Shown here piece after piece: positions 49,985 to 58,690 of a DNA stretch of 64,000 nucleotides. This DNA comes from Catellatospora sp. KI3 (GTDB taxonomy: Bacteria; Actinomycetota; Actinomycetes; Mycobacteriales; Micromonosporaceae). A program made the translations under genes and the position numbers. The notes beneath the pieces are model-generated. The model saw nothing but the letters and a program-made list of their open reading frames with translations, did not search any database and was not told the DNA's origin. Location: contig NZ_JASAMB010000005.1 of the NCBI RefSeq assembly GCF_029948125.1, positions 248,001 to 312,000 of the forward strand, written 5' to 3'. Position 1 is the stretch's first letter. Each line of letters begins with the position of its first letter.

Positions 49985-52033
49985 GTGATCACGACTTCGC
50001 CGTGGAGCGCGGGCGAGGCCTTGGCGTACGCGCACGCCGGCGGCCCGCGCCCGTACGACGAGATCGGCTCCCGGCTGCGCTCGGCCGCCCCGCACACCGG
50101 GGCGGTGCCGCTGCGCACCATCACCGACCTGCGCCGCGAGCGCGACGTGCGCACCCGCGGCCGCCTGCCAGCCCGGCTGCAGGGCCTGCTCGACAACGCC
50201 GACCGGCTCGCCCACCGCCCGATCGACCTGCCGACGGTCTCGGGCCGGATGGGCTGGGAGGTCCGCGGCGAGGTGATCCACCTGACCGTGCACCCGGACG
50301 GGCAGCCGCCGCAGGTGTGGTCGTTCCCGCTGACCGCCCCGCCGACGCTGCTGCGCGACCAGGCCGAGGACGACGACGTGCCCGCCGGGGCGAACCAGAC
50401 CCACCGCATCGAGCTGGCGGGGGTGCGCTGGCTTCCGCTGCCGACCCTGGCCGCCACCGGCCGCCTGCTGCGCATGCAGGACTGGCGCGAGCAGCTCGTC
50501 GGCGAGGTCCACCCCGGACGGCTGTACCTGTTCGTGTCGCACCGCTGGCTCACCCCCGACGAACCGGACCCGGACGGCACCCAGGCGTGCGTGCTGGCCT
50601 GGCACCTGCTGTCGGCGGTGTGCGAGGCGGTGCGGGTGGCGCACCTGCGCGGGCTGCGCCGGCCGCGCCGCCGCAGCACCATCCTGGGCGTGCCGATCGG
50701 GATGGCGGGCACGGAGCTGGCCGAGGCGATCATCGTGAACGTGCTGCGGCCGCTGCTCGACGACGACGCGCTGTCGGTGCTGTACACGGAGGTCGGCGCC
50801 CTGGACGCGCTGACGGTCGACCAGGGCCTGGCCGCGGCGCTGGCCGACCCGGGCCTGTCCCGGCTGCGCGACATCGCGGGCAGCTCGCAGCTGCTGCGCG
50901 CGGTCCTGGACCGGATCATGCTGTGGTACGACTACGCCTGCCTGCCCCAGCGCCCCCACGCCGACGCCGACGAGGTCCGCGCGTTCGAGCAGGGGCTGCG
51001 CGAACTGCGCGCCTACCAGCTCATCGGCCGTACCGTGGTGATGCTCGACGACGTCGACGCGCACCTGGCCAGCGCCTGGTGCACGCTGGAGGCGCTGGTC
51101 GCCGACGCCCAGCACACCGGCCTGCACCTGCTGCCCGGCGGCCCGGTGCCCGCCGAGGCGGCCGAGGAGTCCGCCCGGTTCCTGCGCGACGCGCTGGCCG
51201 ACCGCCCGCACCTGGTGTGGCGGGCGCTGCTGGACACCGAGGTGTTCGGGCTGCAGGACCGGGTCGCGTGCATGGCGCGGCTGGGCCTGACCGCCACCCG
51301 CCCCGGCGACCTGCCGCTGGTCTACCAGCACCTGCTGACCCTGGGCGCGCCGCAGGGCGTGCACGTCGACGACGCCGAGGTGCTGACCGGGGTGTTCCCG
51401 CTGCCGGTGGCCGGGCCGGACGTGGTGGTGCCGGTCGACACGGCCTGGACCGCCCGGCCGGTGCCGCCCGGCGGGGCCGGGCTCGACGCGACGGCGGCCC
51501 TGCGGCTGACCGGCGGCCCCGGCCCCGACCTCGCGTACGGGGCGCCCTGGCAGCGCTGGGGCACCGGCGCGCACGCCGTGATCGTGGCCGCGTGCGAAGC
51601 CGAGGCGGTCCTGGTCGCCACGTGGGTACGCGCCCACGCCGCGGATCTGGCCGCCGCGCTCGGCGGGCCGGTCGGCTCGCTGAGCTGGCTGGCCAGCGAC
51701 ATCGCCCCGGTCGGGCACCTGCCCGGCGGGGCGCTGCGCACCGCCGCGATCGAGGCCGACCAGTGGGTGCTGCTCACCTCCACCGCCCGGCTGCGGCACT
51801 GCGCCGCGACCGCGGCGGTGGTCACCGCGGTCACCGCCGCCGGGCTGCCGCTGCGGCACGTGGCACTGGACCGCGGCGGCGGCAACGTCACCGTGCTGCC
51901 GCCCGGCGACCCCGGCGACAAGCGGGTGCGGCGGGTGCCCGCCGACCGGGTGCGCCACGCCGACATCCCCGGCGGGATCTTCCGCGCCGGGCTGATCCCG
52001 CTGGCCTACGCGGTGTCCGGAGCAGACCGGTGA
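49985..52033 (+). CDS. Large TIR-like (SHRW-type) protein, unknown function
   Basis: A 682-residue soluble protein that I cannot place in a named family. The centre resembles a TIR-superfamily domain: LYLFVSHRW (180-188) at the place of TIR box 1, a strand ending WYDYACLPQ (314-322), and LASAWCTLE (361-369), which matches the TIR alpha-C motif in which the Glu (here E369) is the catalytic residue of TIR NADases. A large insertion (about 200-310) separates the first two. Residues 1-170 are a separate N-terminal region, and about 490-682 a C-terminal alpha/beta domain (AVIVAACEAEAVLVATWV, QWVLLTSTARL). The stop overlaps the TPR gene start by GTGA. The TIR assignment is inference from motif order. 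Confidence 0.6.
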   Translation: MITTSPWSAGEALAYAHAGGPRPYDEIGSRLRSAAPHTGAVPLRTITDLRRERDVRTRGRLPARLQGLLDNADRLAHRPIDLPTVSGRMGWEVRGEVIHLTVHPDGQPPQVWSFPLTAPPTLLRDQAEDDDVPAGANQTHRIELAGVRWLPLPTLAATGRLLRMQDWREQLVGEVHPGRLYLFVSHRWLTPDEPDPDGTQACVLAWHLLSAVCEAVRVAHLRGLRRPRRRSTILGVPIGMAGTELAEAIIVNVLRPLLDDDALSVLYTEVGALDALTVDQGLAAALADPGLSRLRDIAGSSQLLRAVLDRIMLWYDYACLPQRPHADADEVRAFEQGLRELRAYQLIGRTVVMLDDVDAHLASAWCTLEALVADAQHTGLHLLPGGPVPAEAAEESARFLRDALADRPHLVWRALLDTEVFGLQDRVACMARLGLTATRPGDLPLVYQHLLTLGAPQGVHVDDAEVLTGVFPLPVAGPDVVVPVDTAWTARPVPPGGAGLDATAALRLTGGPGPDLAYGAPWQRWGTGAHAVIVAACEAEAVLVATWVRAHAADLAAALGGPVGSLSWLASDIAPVGHLPGGALRTAAIEADQWVLLTSTARLRHCAATAAVVTAVTAAGLPLRHVALDRGGGNVTVLPPGDPGDKRVRRVPADRVRHADIPGGIFRAGLIPLAYAVSGADR

Positions 52034-52659
52034 GCGCCCCCGACCCGACCGAGCGCTGGCAGCGGGCGTACGCGCAGGCGCAGCAGTCGGCCGCCGCCGC
52101 CGACCACGCCGACAGCGCCGCGCTGCTGCGCGAGGTGCTGACCGAGATGTCGTGGTCCGACACCGTGCCCGGCGGCCTGGCCGCCCAGGTGCGCGGCCTG
52201 GCCGGGGTCGCCGCGCTGCACCTGGGCGACTACGCCGGCGCGGTGGCCCACACCGAGCAGGCGCTGCGGCTGTGCGAGACGGTCGGCGACGCCGCCGGTG
52301 CGGCGGTCTACACCGCGAACCTGGAGCTGGCGCGGCTGGCCGAGGGCGCCGGCCGCGGCGACCCCGCGTCGCTGCGCACCATCGACGTGCGCCGCCGCAT
52401 CGGGCAGGCGCAGGACCTGTCCGACAGCGGCCGGTACGCGGCCAGCAACGGCGTGCTGCGGGGCCTGCTCACCGACGCCGCCCCGGAGACGGTGCGGCAC
52501 CTGGCCAAGGTGTACGGGCTGCTCGGCCTCAACCTGTACCGGCTCGGTCAGCTGGAGGCCGCCCGCAACCACACCGAGGCGGCCCTGGCCCAGTGCCGCC
52601 GCACCGGCGACGCCGACGGGGTGCGGATCTACACCGCGAACCTGGCCGCCATCGGCTGA
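52030..52659 (+). CDS. TPR-repeat protein
   Basis: A 209-residue helical protein starting at GTG 52030, translationally coupled to the TIR-like gene. At least four tetratricopeptide-like units are visible, for example LHLGDYAGAVAHTEQALRLC, SGRYAASNGVLRGLL and YRLGQLEAARNHTEAALAQC. Two units end in the nearly identical VYTANLELARL and IYTANLAAIG, which points to internal duplication. TPR proteins are partner-binding scaffolds; coupling implies that the TIR-like protein or the next gene product is the partner. Confidence 0.75.
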   Translation: MSAPDPTERWQRAYAQAQQSAAAADHADSAALLREVLTEMSWSDTVPGGLAAQVRGLAGVAALHLGDYAGAVAHTEQALRLCETVGDAAGAAVYTANLELARLAEGAGRGDPASLRTIDVRRRIGQAQDLSDSGRYAASNGVLRGLLTDAAPETVRHLAKVYGLLGLNLYRLGQLEAARNHTEAALAQCRRTGDADGVRIYTANLAAIG

Positions 52660-52704
52660 GCCAAACCGGCTCCGCCGCGCGCGCCGCGACGGCAGACTGC
52701 AGAG

Positions 52705-54537
52705 ATGAGCGGCGGAGCCGATGCCCGGGACCTGCCCGCCGACGTGGACCTGCTGGCCCTGGTACGGCGCTTCGAACCGGTGCTGCGCTTCACCGCGGGC
52801 GAGCTGTTCTTCCCGATGACCGTCGAGCAGTACCTGTCCGGCGCCGCGCTGTGGCTGGCCCCGGCGCGCGGCCGCGCCCCGGCGGTGCTGCTGGTCGACC
52901 ACGGTGACCTCGACCCGGACGGCCTGGCCCGCGCCGCCCGCGAGCACCCGGTCGACCGGCTGTTCCTGCGCTACGCCGCCCAGTCGCTGCGCCGCCGGGA
53001 GCTGCGCCAGTGGCGGCGCCGCGCGGACCGGCCCGCCTTCCACGGCGTGTCCCGGCTGGCCGCCGTCGGGCTGCTGGGCCGGTTCATCGACTCGGGCATG
53101 CGCCTGTCGCTGATCATGCGCGGGCGGGTGCCCGGCGGCCTGGTCGCCGCCGGGCAGCAGCGCTACGCCGGGACCGGGCCGCCGCGCGAGGCCTACCACG
53201 CCCACGTCAGCACCGACGGCGGCTACGTGGTGCTCCAGTACTGGTTCCTGTACGCGATGAACGACTGGCGGTCCACGTTCGCCGGGGTCAACGACCACGA
53301 GGCCGACTGGGAGCAGCTGACGCTGTACCTGGTCGACACCGGCCGCCCCGGGCCGCCCGAGCAGCGGTACGACCTGGCGTGGGTGGCGCTGTCGGCGCAC
53401 GACGAGGTCGGCGACGACCTGCGCCGCCGCCCCGACGACCCCGACCTGACCTGGGTCGACGGCACGCACCTGGTCGGCAACGCGGGCGCGGGCTCCCACT
53501 CGGGCGCCTACCTGCCCGGCGACTACCTGGTCCGGGTCCAGCCGCCCGCGCTGGCGCGGTTCATCGCCGGGTACACCGCGGTGCGGTCGGTGCTGTTCCC
53601 GTGGACGCGCGGGCGGCCCTCGCTCGGCGTCGGCATCCCGTACGTCGACTACCGGCGCGGCGACGGCGTGCGGGTCGGGCCGGGCACCGGCCGGGAGTGG
53701 ACCCCGGTCCTGATCGACTCGCGGACCCCGTGGGTGCGCGACTACCGGGGGCTGTGGGGGCTGGACACCGACGACCCGTTCGGCGGCGAGCGGGCCCCGG
53801 CCGGGCCCCGCTACGAGCGCAGCGGCGCCATCCGGCAGTCGTGGGCCGACCCCGTCGGCTGGGCCGGACTGGACCGGGTGCCGCCCGAGGCCGACGCGGC
53901 CGCCGCCCGTACCGCCCGGATCGCCGAACTGGAGCAGCTCATCGGCGGCCTCGACGGGCAGATCGCGGCCGGGCAGCAGGAGCTGCGCCGGGCCGGCGCG
54001 GGCGTGGCGGCGCTGCCGCCGACGGTCACCGGGGCCCGGCGCGGCGGCGACGGCGCCGCCGAGCGGCTGGCCGAGCGCGAGGCGGAGGTGGCGGGCCTGC
54101 GGTCGCGGCGCCGGGCCGCGGTCAACGAACGCGACCAGCTGTGCCAGGTCGCCGACGCGGGGGTACGGCCCGACCCGCACGCGCACCTGCGCCACCGGGC
54201 CGTACCGGACGTGACCACCTCGGCCGGGGTGCTGCTGCGGTTCTGGACCGGGGCGTCGCTGTCGATCCTGCTGCTCCTGCTCGGCGTCGGGCTGCTGCTC
54301 GACCTCGGCCCGGTGCTGTGGGTGACCGTGATCGCGGTGCTGGCGGTGATGGGCGTCGAGGCGGTGCTGCGCGGGCGGCTGCTGGTGTTCCTGCTCGGCC
54401 TCGCCATCGTCGCCGCGGTCTGGTACGTGGTCTGGCTGCTGCTGACCAACCTGCGGGTCGCGGTCGGCGTGCTGGCCGTCGCGGCGGCGGTCGCCATCGG
54501 CGTGGCCAACCTGCGCGGTCTGCTCGACCGCCGCTGA
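52705..54537 (+). CDS. Vps62/DUF946-like protein with coiled coil and C-terminal membrane anchor
   Basis: A 610-residue protein. The N-terminal two thirds follow the Vps62/DUF946 pattern: FEPVLRFTAGELFFPMTVEQYL (about 22-43), VVLQYWFLYAMNDW (about 174-187) and NDHEADWEQLTLYLV (about 196-210). A coiled coil of about 100 residues (about 395-480; ARIAELEQLIGGLDGQIAAG) leads to four membrane segments (about 513-605). Vps62-like domains are known from fungi, plants and bacteria, with no defined activity. It lies 45 bases after the TPR gene, in the same direction, and may be its membrane partner. CAGACT before the start could be a weak own promoter. Confidence 0.65.
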   Translation: MSGGADARDLPADVDLLALVRRFEPVLRFTAGELFFPMTVEQYLSGAALWLAPARGRAPAVLLVDHGDLDPDGLARAAREHPVDRLFLRYAAQSLRRRELRQWRRRADRPAFHGVSRLAAVGLLGRFIDSGMRLSLIMRGRVPGGLVAAGQQRYAGTGPPREAYHAHVSTDGGYVVLQYWFLYAMNDWRSTFAGVNDHEADWEQLTLYLVDTGRPGPPEQRYDLAWVALSAHDEVGDDLRRRPDDPDLTWVDGTHLVGNAGAGSHSGAYLPGDYLVRVQPPALARFIAGYTAVRSVLFPWTRGRPSLGVGIPYVDYRRGDGVRVGPGTGREWTPVLIDSRTPWVRDYRGLWGLDTDDPFGGERAPAGPRYERSGAIRQSWADPVGWAGLDRVPPEADAAAARTARIAELEQLIGGLDGQIAAGQQELRRAGAGVAALPPTVTGARRGGDGAAERLAEREAEVAGLRSRRRAAVNERDQLCQVADAGVRPDPHAHLRHRAVPDVTTSAGVLLRFWTGASLSILLLLLGVGLLLDLGPVLWVTVIAVLAVMGVEAVLRGRLLVFLLGLAIVAAVWYVVWLLLTNLRVAVGVLAVAAAVAIGVANLRGLLDRR

Positions 54538-54618
54538 CCCGGCGTGGCCAGGACGCTTTGCCCACCGCGCGGTGCATGCTGAGCGGGTCGGCCGCGGCGG
54601 GGGAGAGGTGGGCTGCCG

Positions 54619-56049
54619 GTGTTGCGATGGCATGAGGTGTACGGCGGAAAGACCCCTCCGCCGGGCGGGGTCGTGGCCCCCGACGAGCGGCTGTCGTGGC
54701 CGCGCATGGCCGGGCTGGGCGCGCAGCACGTGGTCGCGATGTTCGGCGCCACGTTCGTGTTCCCGGTCGTGATGGGCCTCAACCCGCAGCTGGCGATCAT
54801 GGTCAGCGGCGTGGCCACCATCGTGTTCCTGCTGATCGTGCAGGGCCGGGTGCCAAGCTACCTGGGCACCTCGGCGTCGTTCGTCAGCGCCGTGGCCGCC
54901 ATCCGCGCCCAGGGCGGCGACTCCGCCCAGGTCACCGGCGCGATCCTGATCGCCGGTGCGGTGCTGGCCCTGGTCGGCCTGCTCATCCACCTGCTGGGCT
55001 TCCGGGTGCTGCACGCGGTGCTGCCGCCGGTGGTGACCGGCGCGGTCGTCATGCTGATCGGGTTCAACCTGGCCCCGGTCGTGGCGAAGGTGTACTGGCC
55101 GCAGGACCAGTGGGTGGCGCTGGCGGTGATGCTGTTCGTCATCGTGGTCGCCGTCGCCGCCCGCGGCTTCGTCGGCCGCATCGCCATCTTCCTGGGCCTG
55201 GTCTTCGGGTACGCGCTGTCGTGGCTGCTCGACCGCGTCGCCGGTCCGATCACCTCGGTGCTGCCCGGCGGCAGCGGCCCCACCACCCACGACCGGGTCG
55301 ACTGGTCCGGGGTGGCCGCCGCGCCGTGGCTCGGGTTCCCGCCGCACACCGGCACCGACGCCAACGGCAACGAGATCGCCGGCTGGCACCTGCCCCAGTT
55401 CGAGTTCGCGTTCATCCTGCTGGTCCTGCCCGCGGTCGTGGCGCTGATCGCCGAGAACGCCGGCCACGTCAAGGCCGTCGCCGAGATGACCGGCCACGAC
55501 CTCAACCCGGTCATGGGGCGGGCCATCGGCGCCGACGGCGTGGCGACGGTGCTGGCCAGCACCGTCGGCGGCTCGCCGACCACGACGTACGCGGAGAACA
55601 TCGGGGTCATGGCCGCGACCAGGATCTACTCCACGGCCGCGTACTACCTGGCGGCGCTGGTCGCGATCCTGTTCGGGTTCTCGCCCAAGTTCGGGGCCGT
55701 CGTGTCGGCCACCCCCGGCGGCGTCCTCGGCGGCATCACCGTCGTCCTGTACGGCATGATCGGCCTGCTCGGCGCCAAGATCTGGAAGGAGAACGGGGTC
55801 GACTTCGGCAACCCGATCAACCTGGTGCCGCTGGCCGCCGGGATCATCATCGCCATCGGCGACACGTCGCTGGTGTTCAGCCCGACGTTCACCCTCGGCG
55901 GCATCGCCCTGGGCACCATCGTCACCATCGTCGGCTACCACCTGGCCCGCTGGCTGGCCCCCGAGCACCTGCGCGAGCAGCAGCGCCACGAGCACACCGC
56001 CGCCGGCACCGTCCCCTACGACGAACGCCGCGGCATCGCCGACGCCTGA
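54619..56049 (+). CDS. Uracil/xanthine permease family transporter (NCS2)
   Basis: A 476-residue membrane protein starting at GTG 54619. About fourteen hydrophobic segments and the NCS2 hallmarks are present: LGAQHVVAMFGATFVFPVVMG, GTSASFVSAV, IAENAGHVKAVAEMTG (the substrate-binding Glu region) and GGSPTTTYAENIGVMAATR. This is the UraA/PyrP-like subgroup, a proton-coupled importer of uracil or another nucleobase. The periplasmic loop with TDANGNEIAGWHLPQ is somewhat long. Confidence 0.92.
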   Translation: MLRWHEVYGGKTPPPGGVVAPDERLSWPRMAGLGAQHVVAMFGATFVFPVVMGLNPQLAIMVSGVATIVFLLIVQGRVPSYLGTSASFVSAVAAIRAQGGDSAQVTGAILIAGAVLALVGLLIHLLGFRVLHAVLPPVVTGAVVMLIGFNLAPVVAKVYWPQDQWVALAVMLFVIVVAVAARGFVGRIAIFLGLVFGYALSWLLDRVAGPITSVLPGGSGPTTHDRVDWSGVAAAPWLGFPPHTGTDANGNEIAGWHLPQFEFAFILLVLPAVVALIAENAGHVKAVAEMTGHDLNPVMGRAIGADGVATVLASTVGGSPTTTYAENIGVMAATRIYSTAAYYLAALVAILFGFSPKFGAVVSATPGGVLGGITVVLYGMIGLLGAKIWKENGVDFGNPINLVPLAAGIIIAIGDTSLVFSPTFTLGGIALGTIVTIVGYHLARWLAPEHLREQQRHEHTAAGTVPYDERRGIADA

Positions 56050-56124
56050 ACGGGTGATCGGCCGAGCGGATGGGATCCGTGCGCCGCGAGATGGCTGCTG
56101 ACATGGGATGACACACTGTCCGAT

Positions 56125-56304
56125 GTGCTCACCTCCCACCGGAGCCGCCGCTCGAACCCGAGCCGGTCGAGGACCACCGACCGGCTCGACTACGGCCTGA
56201 CCGTGCTGTCGCTGCCGCTGGAGCGGTCGCTGCTGGAGTCGCTGGCCCGCAACCGGCGCCCCGACATGCCGCAGGACGTCGACTGCGGCATCGCCGTGGA
56301 CTGA
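56125..56304 (+). CDS. Possible small protein or gene remnant (59 residues)
   Basis: GTG 56125 opens 59 codons ending DMPQDVDCGIAVD. The part DRLDYGLTVLSLPLERSLLE looks like an ordered helix-forming segment, and codon positions are G+C-biased as in genes. There is no ribosome site and no family match that I recognise, so this may be the tail of a decayed gene. Confidence 0.3.
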   Translation: MLTSHRSRRSNPSRSRTTDRLDYGLTVLSLPLERSLLESLARNRRPDMPQDVDCGIAVD

Positions 56305-56366
56305 GCGAAAGTTCCCCCGAACGTCCAGCGGGCGGGAAACCGGCCGTCCGGTGCGGGCGGCGCCGC

Positions 56367-56372
56367 TAGCGT
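56367..56372 (+). promoter_or_regulatory. -10 element of a leaderless promoter
   Basis: TAGCGT lies 7 bases before ATG 56380. Confidence 0.5.
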
Positions 56373-56379
56373 CGGGCCG

Positions 56380-56958
56380 ATGAGAGACGGCACCTCGCCG
56401 GTATGGCGCACCGCGGACCCCGACGACGCCGAGGCCGTCGCGAACCTGCACGCCGACAGCTGGCGCCGCCACTACCGCGGCGCGTTCGCCGACGCGTTCC
56501 TCGACGGCGACGTCCTGGCCGACCGGCGTGCCGTGTGGACGGCCCGGCTGGCCGCACCCGGCCGCGGCGTCACCATCCTGGCGCGGGACGGCGCCGGACT
56601 CGCCGGGTTCGTGCACGTGGTGCTCGACGAGGACGACCGCTGGGGCAGTTTCGTCGACAACCTGCACGTCGTCGCCGACCGCCACCGCACGGGCCTCGGC
56701 ACCGGGCTGATGGCCCGCGCCGCCCGCACCGTGCTCGCCTCGGCCGCGACCCCGGCGCTGTACCTGTGGGTGCTGGAGCAGAACACCGCCGCCCAGGGCT
56801 TCTACCGGGCCGTCGGCGGCACGGCCGCCGAGCGCGCACCGGTCGGGCCGCCGGGCGGGGTGCCGGGACGGCTGCACGGCACCCCAGCCAAGCTGCGGTT
56901 CACCTGGCCCGACGTCGCGCGGCTGGCCGCCCGGCCGGACCCGCCCGGCGGCCGCTGA
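56380..56958 (+). CDS. GNAT-family N-acetyltransferase
   Basis: A 192-residue protein with the GNAT order: VWRTADPDDAEAVANLHADS, HVVLDEDDRWGSFVDNLHVV, the acetyl-CoA loop DRHRTGLGTGLMARAARTVL (about 102-121) and LYLWVLEQNTAAQGFYRAVG. The substrate is unknown. It converges on the sigma-factor gene with a gap of 6 bases. Confidence 0.87.
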   Translation: MRDGTSPVWRTADPDDAEAVANLHADSWRRHYRGAFADAFLDGDVLADRRAVWTARLAAPGRGVTILARDGAGLAGFVHVVLDEDDRWGSFVDNLHVVADRHRTGLGTGLMARAARTVLASAATPALYLWVLEQNTAAQGFYRAVGGTAAERAPVGPPGGVPGRLHGTPAKLRFTWPDVARLAARPDPPGGR

Positions 56959-56964
56959 CCCTCG

Positions 56965-58632
56965 TCAGCCCAGCACCACCGTGAACTCCTGCTCCCACCG
57001 CACCGGCTGCTCGAACGTGTACGGCGGGAGCTGGGCGATCCGGGCTGCGAACAGCGGCTGCCACGGCTGGCTGCCCGTGCTGGGCAGCGGGGTGGGCACG
57101 GTATCGGCGACGAACGTGTAGCCGGCTTGTACCGTCGCGCCGGCGTCCGGCCCGTCCAGCGGGCAGACCGCGCTGTCGCCGTCTTCGCCGTGGCTGGCGA
57201 AGGTGCAGCCGTCCCAGCCCGGCCCCGCCGGCCGCAGCCACGGCCGCAGCGTCAGGGCCAGCTGGAGTTCGGCCACGCCGAGGGTGCCGGTGTTGGCCAC
57301 GCTCACCGTCAGCCGCCCGGTGTACCGCCCGTCGGCGGCGGGCCGCAGCACCACGTCGGTGGTGCTCAGCGCCAACGCCGCGTGCTCGGGCCGCGCGGGC
57401 CACGTCGTCGGGCCCGCCACCTGCTTGAACGCGCCGTCCACCAGGCGGAAGGTACGGCGCTGGAACGGCACGCTGCTCTGGCCGCCGTCGCTGTAGTCCC
57501 GCGACAGCTCGACCACGACCCCGCCGCTCGCGGCCTCGATGTGGTGGATCATCGCGATGCCCGGCCCGGTCGCGACGACCCGCCCGAGGATCGTGAGCCG
57601 GTCCGCGCCGTCGCGGCGGAACGCGACGACCTGCGTACCCGGTGACTCCGGTCCCTCACTGCACATGAACGCCGCGACCACATCCTCGTCCCCGTCGCCG
57701 TCCACGTCAGACTGCACCTGCTCCATGACCCACACCGGCAGCGCGGCCCGGTCGGCGATGCCGTACCGGCTGAACACGGTGCGGCCGGACGCGCACAGCG
57801 ACCCGCGCGGGCCGGACCACACCGGCAGCGTGACCGTGGCCCCGGCGAACGGGCCGACGTCAGGGGTGTTGTCGACCACCGGCTGGGGCAGCAGCGTCGG
57901 CGACGGCGCGACCGGCAGCGACGCCGACGGGGTCGGCTTAGCGGGCGGCACAGACCGGTCCCCGCCCCCGCCGACGGTCACCGCCACGGTCAGCACCACC
58001 AGTACGGCCGCGGCCAGCGCGGACACCGCCGCGGCCCGCCGGGCGCCGAGCCGCCGCGACGACGCCAGCGCCCGTTCCCGCAGGTCGACCGGCTTGACCT
58101 CGGCGGCCGTACCGGCGTAGAACTCCCGCAGCTCCGGGGCGAGCAGCCGCAGCTTGGCCAGCGCCTTGGCGGTCTGGCTCTTCACCGTGCCGACGGTGAC
58201 CCCCAGCGCCTGCGCGGTCTGCTCCTCGGTCAGGTCGTCGAAGAACCGCAGCACCAGTACGGCCCGCTGCCGAGGCGGCAGCCGCAGCAGCATCGACCGC
58301 AGCGTCACCTGCAGCGCGGTCTGCTCGGCCAGGTCGGCCGCCGCCGGGGTGCGGGCGGGCAGCTCCCCGGTCAGCGTCTCGGCGACCCGGCGCCGCCGCC
58401 ACCACGACACCTGCAGGTGGTACATGGTCTTGCGGGTGTACGCGTCGGCCGCACCGGTCGCGTGCAGGCTCGACCAGCAGCGGTGGGTGCGGGCCAGGGC
58501 CGACTGGACCAGGTCCTCGGCCAGGTGCTGGTCACCGGTGAGGAAGTAGGCCGCGCGCAGCAGCGCGGCGGTCCTGGCCCGGACGAACGCGTCGAACTCG
58601 GCGGGCAGCGGGGCAGCGGACGGTACCGACAT
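56965..58632 (-). CDS. SigE-family ECF sigma factor fused to a membrane-anchored extracytoplasmic domain
   Basis: A 555-residue protein. The first about 165 residues are an ECF sigma factor of the actinobacterial SigE-like family: region 2 (FDAFVRARTAALLRAAYFLT, AEDLVQSAL) and region 4 (LPPRQRAVLVLRFFDDLTEE, ALGVTVGTVKSQTAKALAKL). A linker and one membrane segment (about 200-222, AAAVSALAAAVLVVLTVAV) follow, then a Pro/Ser stretch and an outside domain of about 300 residues with a DVDGDGDED calcium-type loop. Normal SigE-family factors stop after region 4. It is one uninterrupted frame, so the sigma factor should be tethered to the membrane and may be released or sense outside signals. Confidence 0.85.
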   Translation of the reverse strand: MSVPSAAPLPAEFDAFVRARTAALLRAAYFLTGDQHLAEDLVQSALARTHRCWSSLHATGAADAYTRKTMYHLQVSWWRRRRVAETLTGELPARTPAAADLAEQTALQVTLRSMLLRLPPRQRAVLVLRFFDDLTEEQTAQALGVTVGTVKSQTAKALAKLRLLAPELREFYAGTAAEVKPVDLRERALASSRRLGARRAAAVSALAAAVLVVLTVAVTVGGGGDRSVPPAKPTPSASLPVAPSPTLLPQPVVDNTPDVGPFAGATVTLPVWSGPRGSLCASGRTVFSRYGIADRAALPVWVMEQVQSDVDGDGDEDVVAAFMCSEGPESPGTQVVAFRRDGADRLTILGRVVATGPGIAMIHHIEAASGGVVVELSRDYSDGGQSSVPFQRRTFRLVDGAFKQVAGPTTWPARPEHAALALSTTDVVLRPAADGRYTGRLTVSVANTGTLGVAELQLALTLRPWLRPAGPGWDGCTFASHGEDGDSAVCPLDGPDAGATVQAGYTFVADTVPTPLPSTGSQPWQPLFAARIAQLPPYTFEQPVRWEQEFTVVLG

Positions 58633-58690
58633 GCCACTCAGGACGCGTCCCGGCCGCCGGATGGTTGCCCGCTTCGGAAGATGCGGGGAG

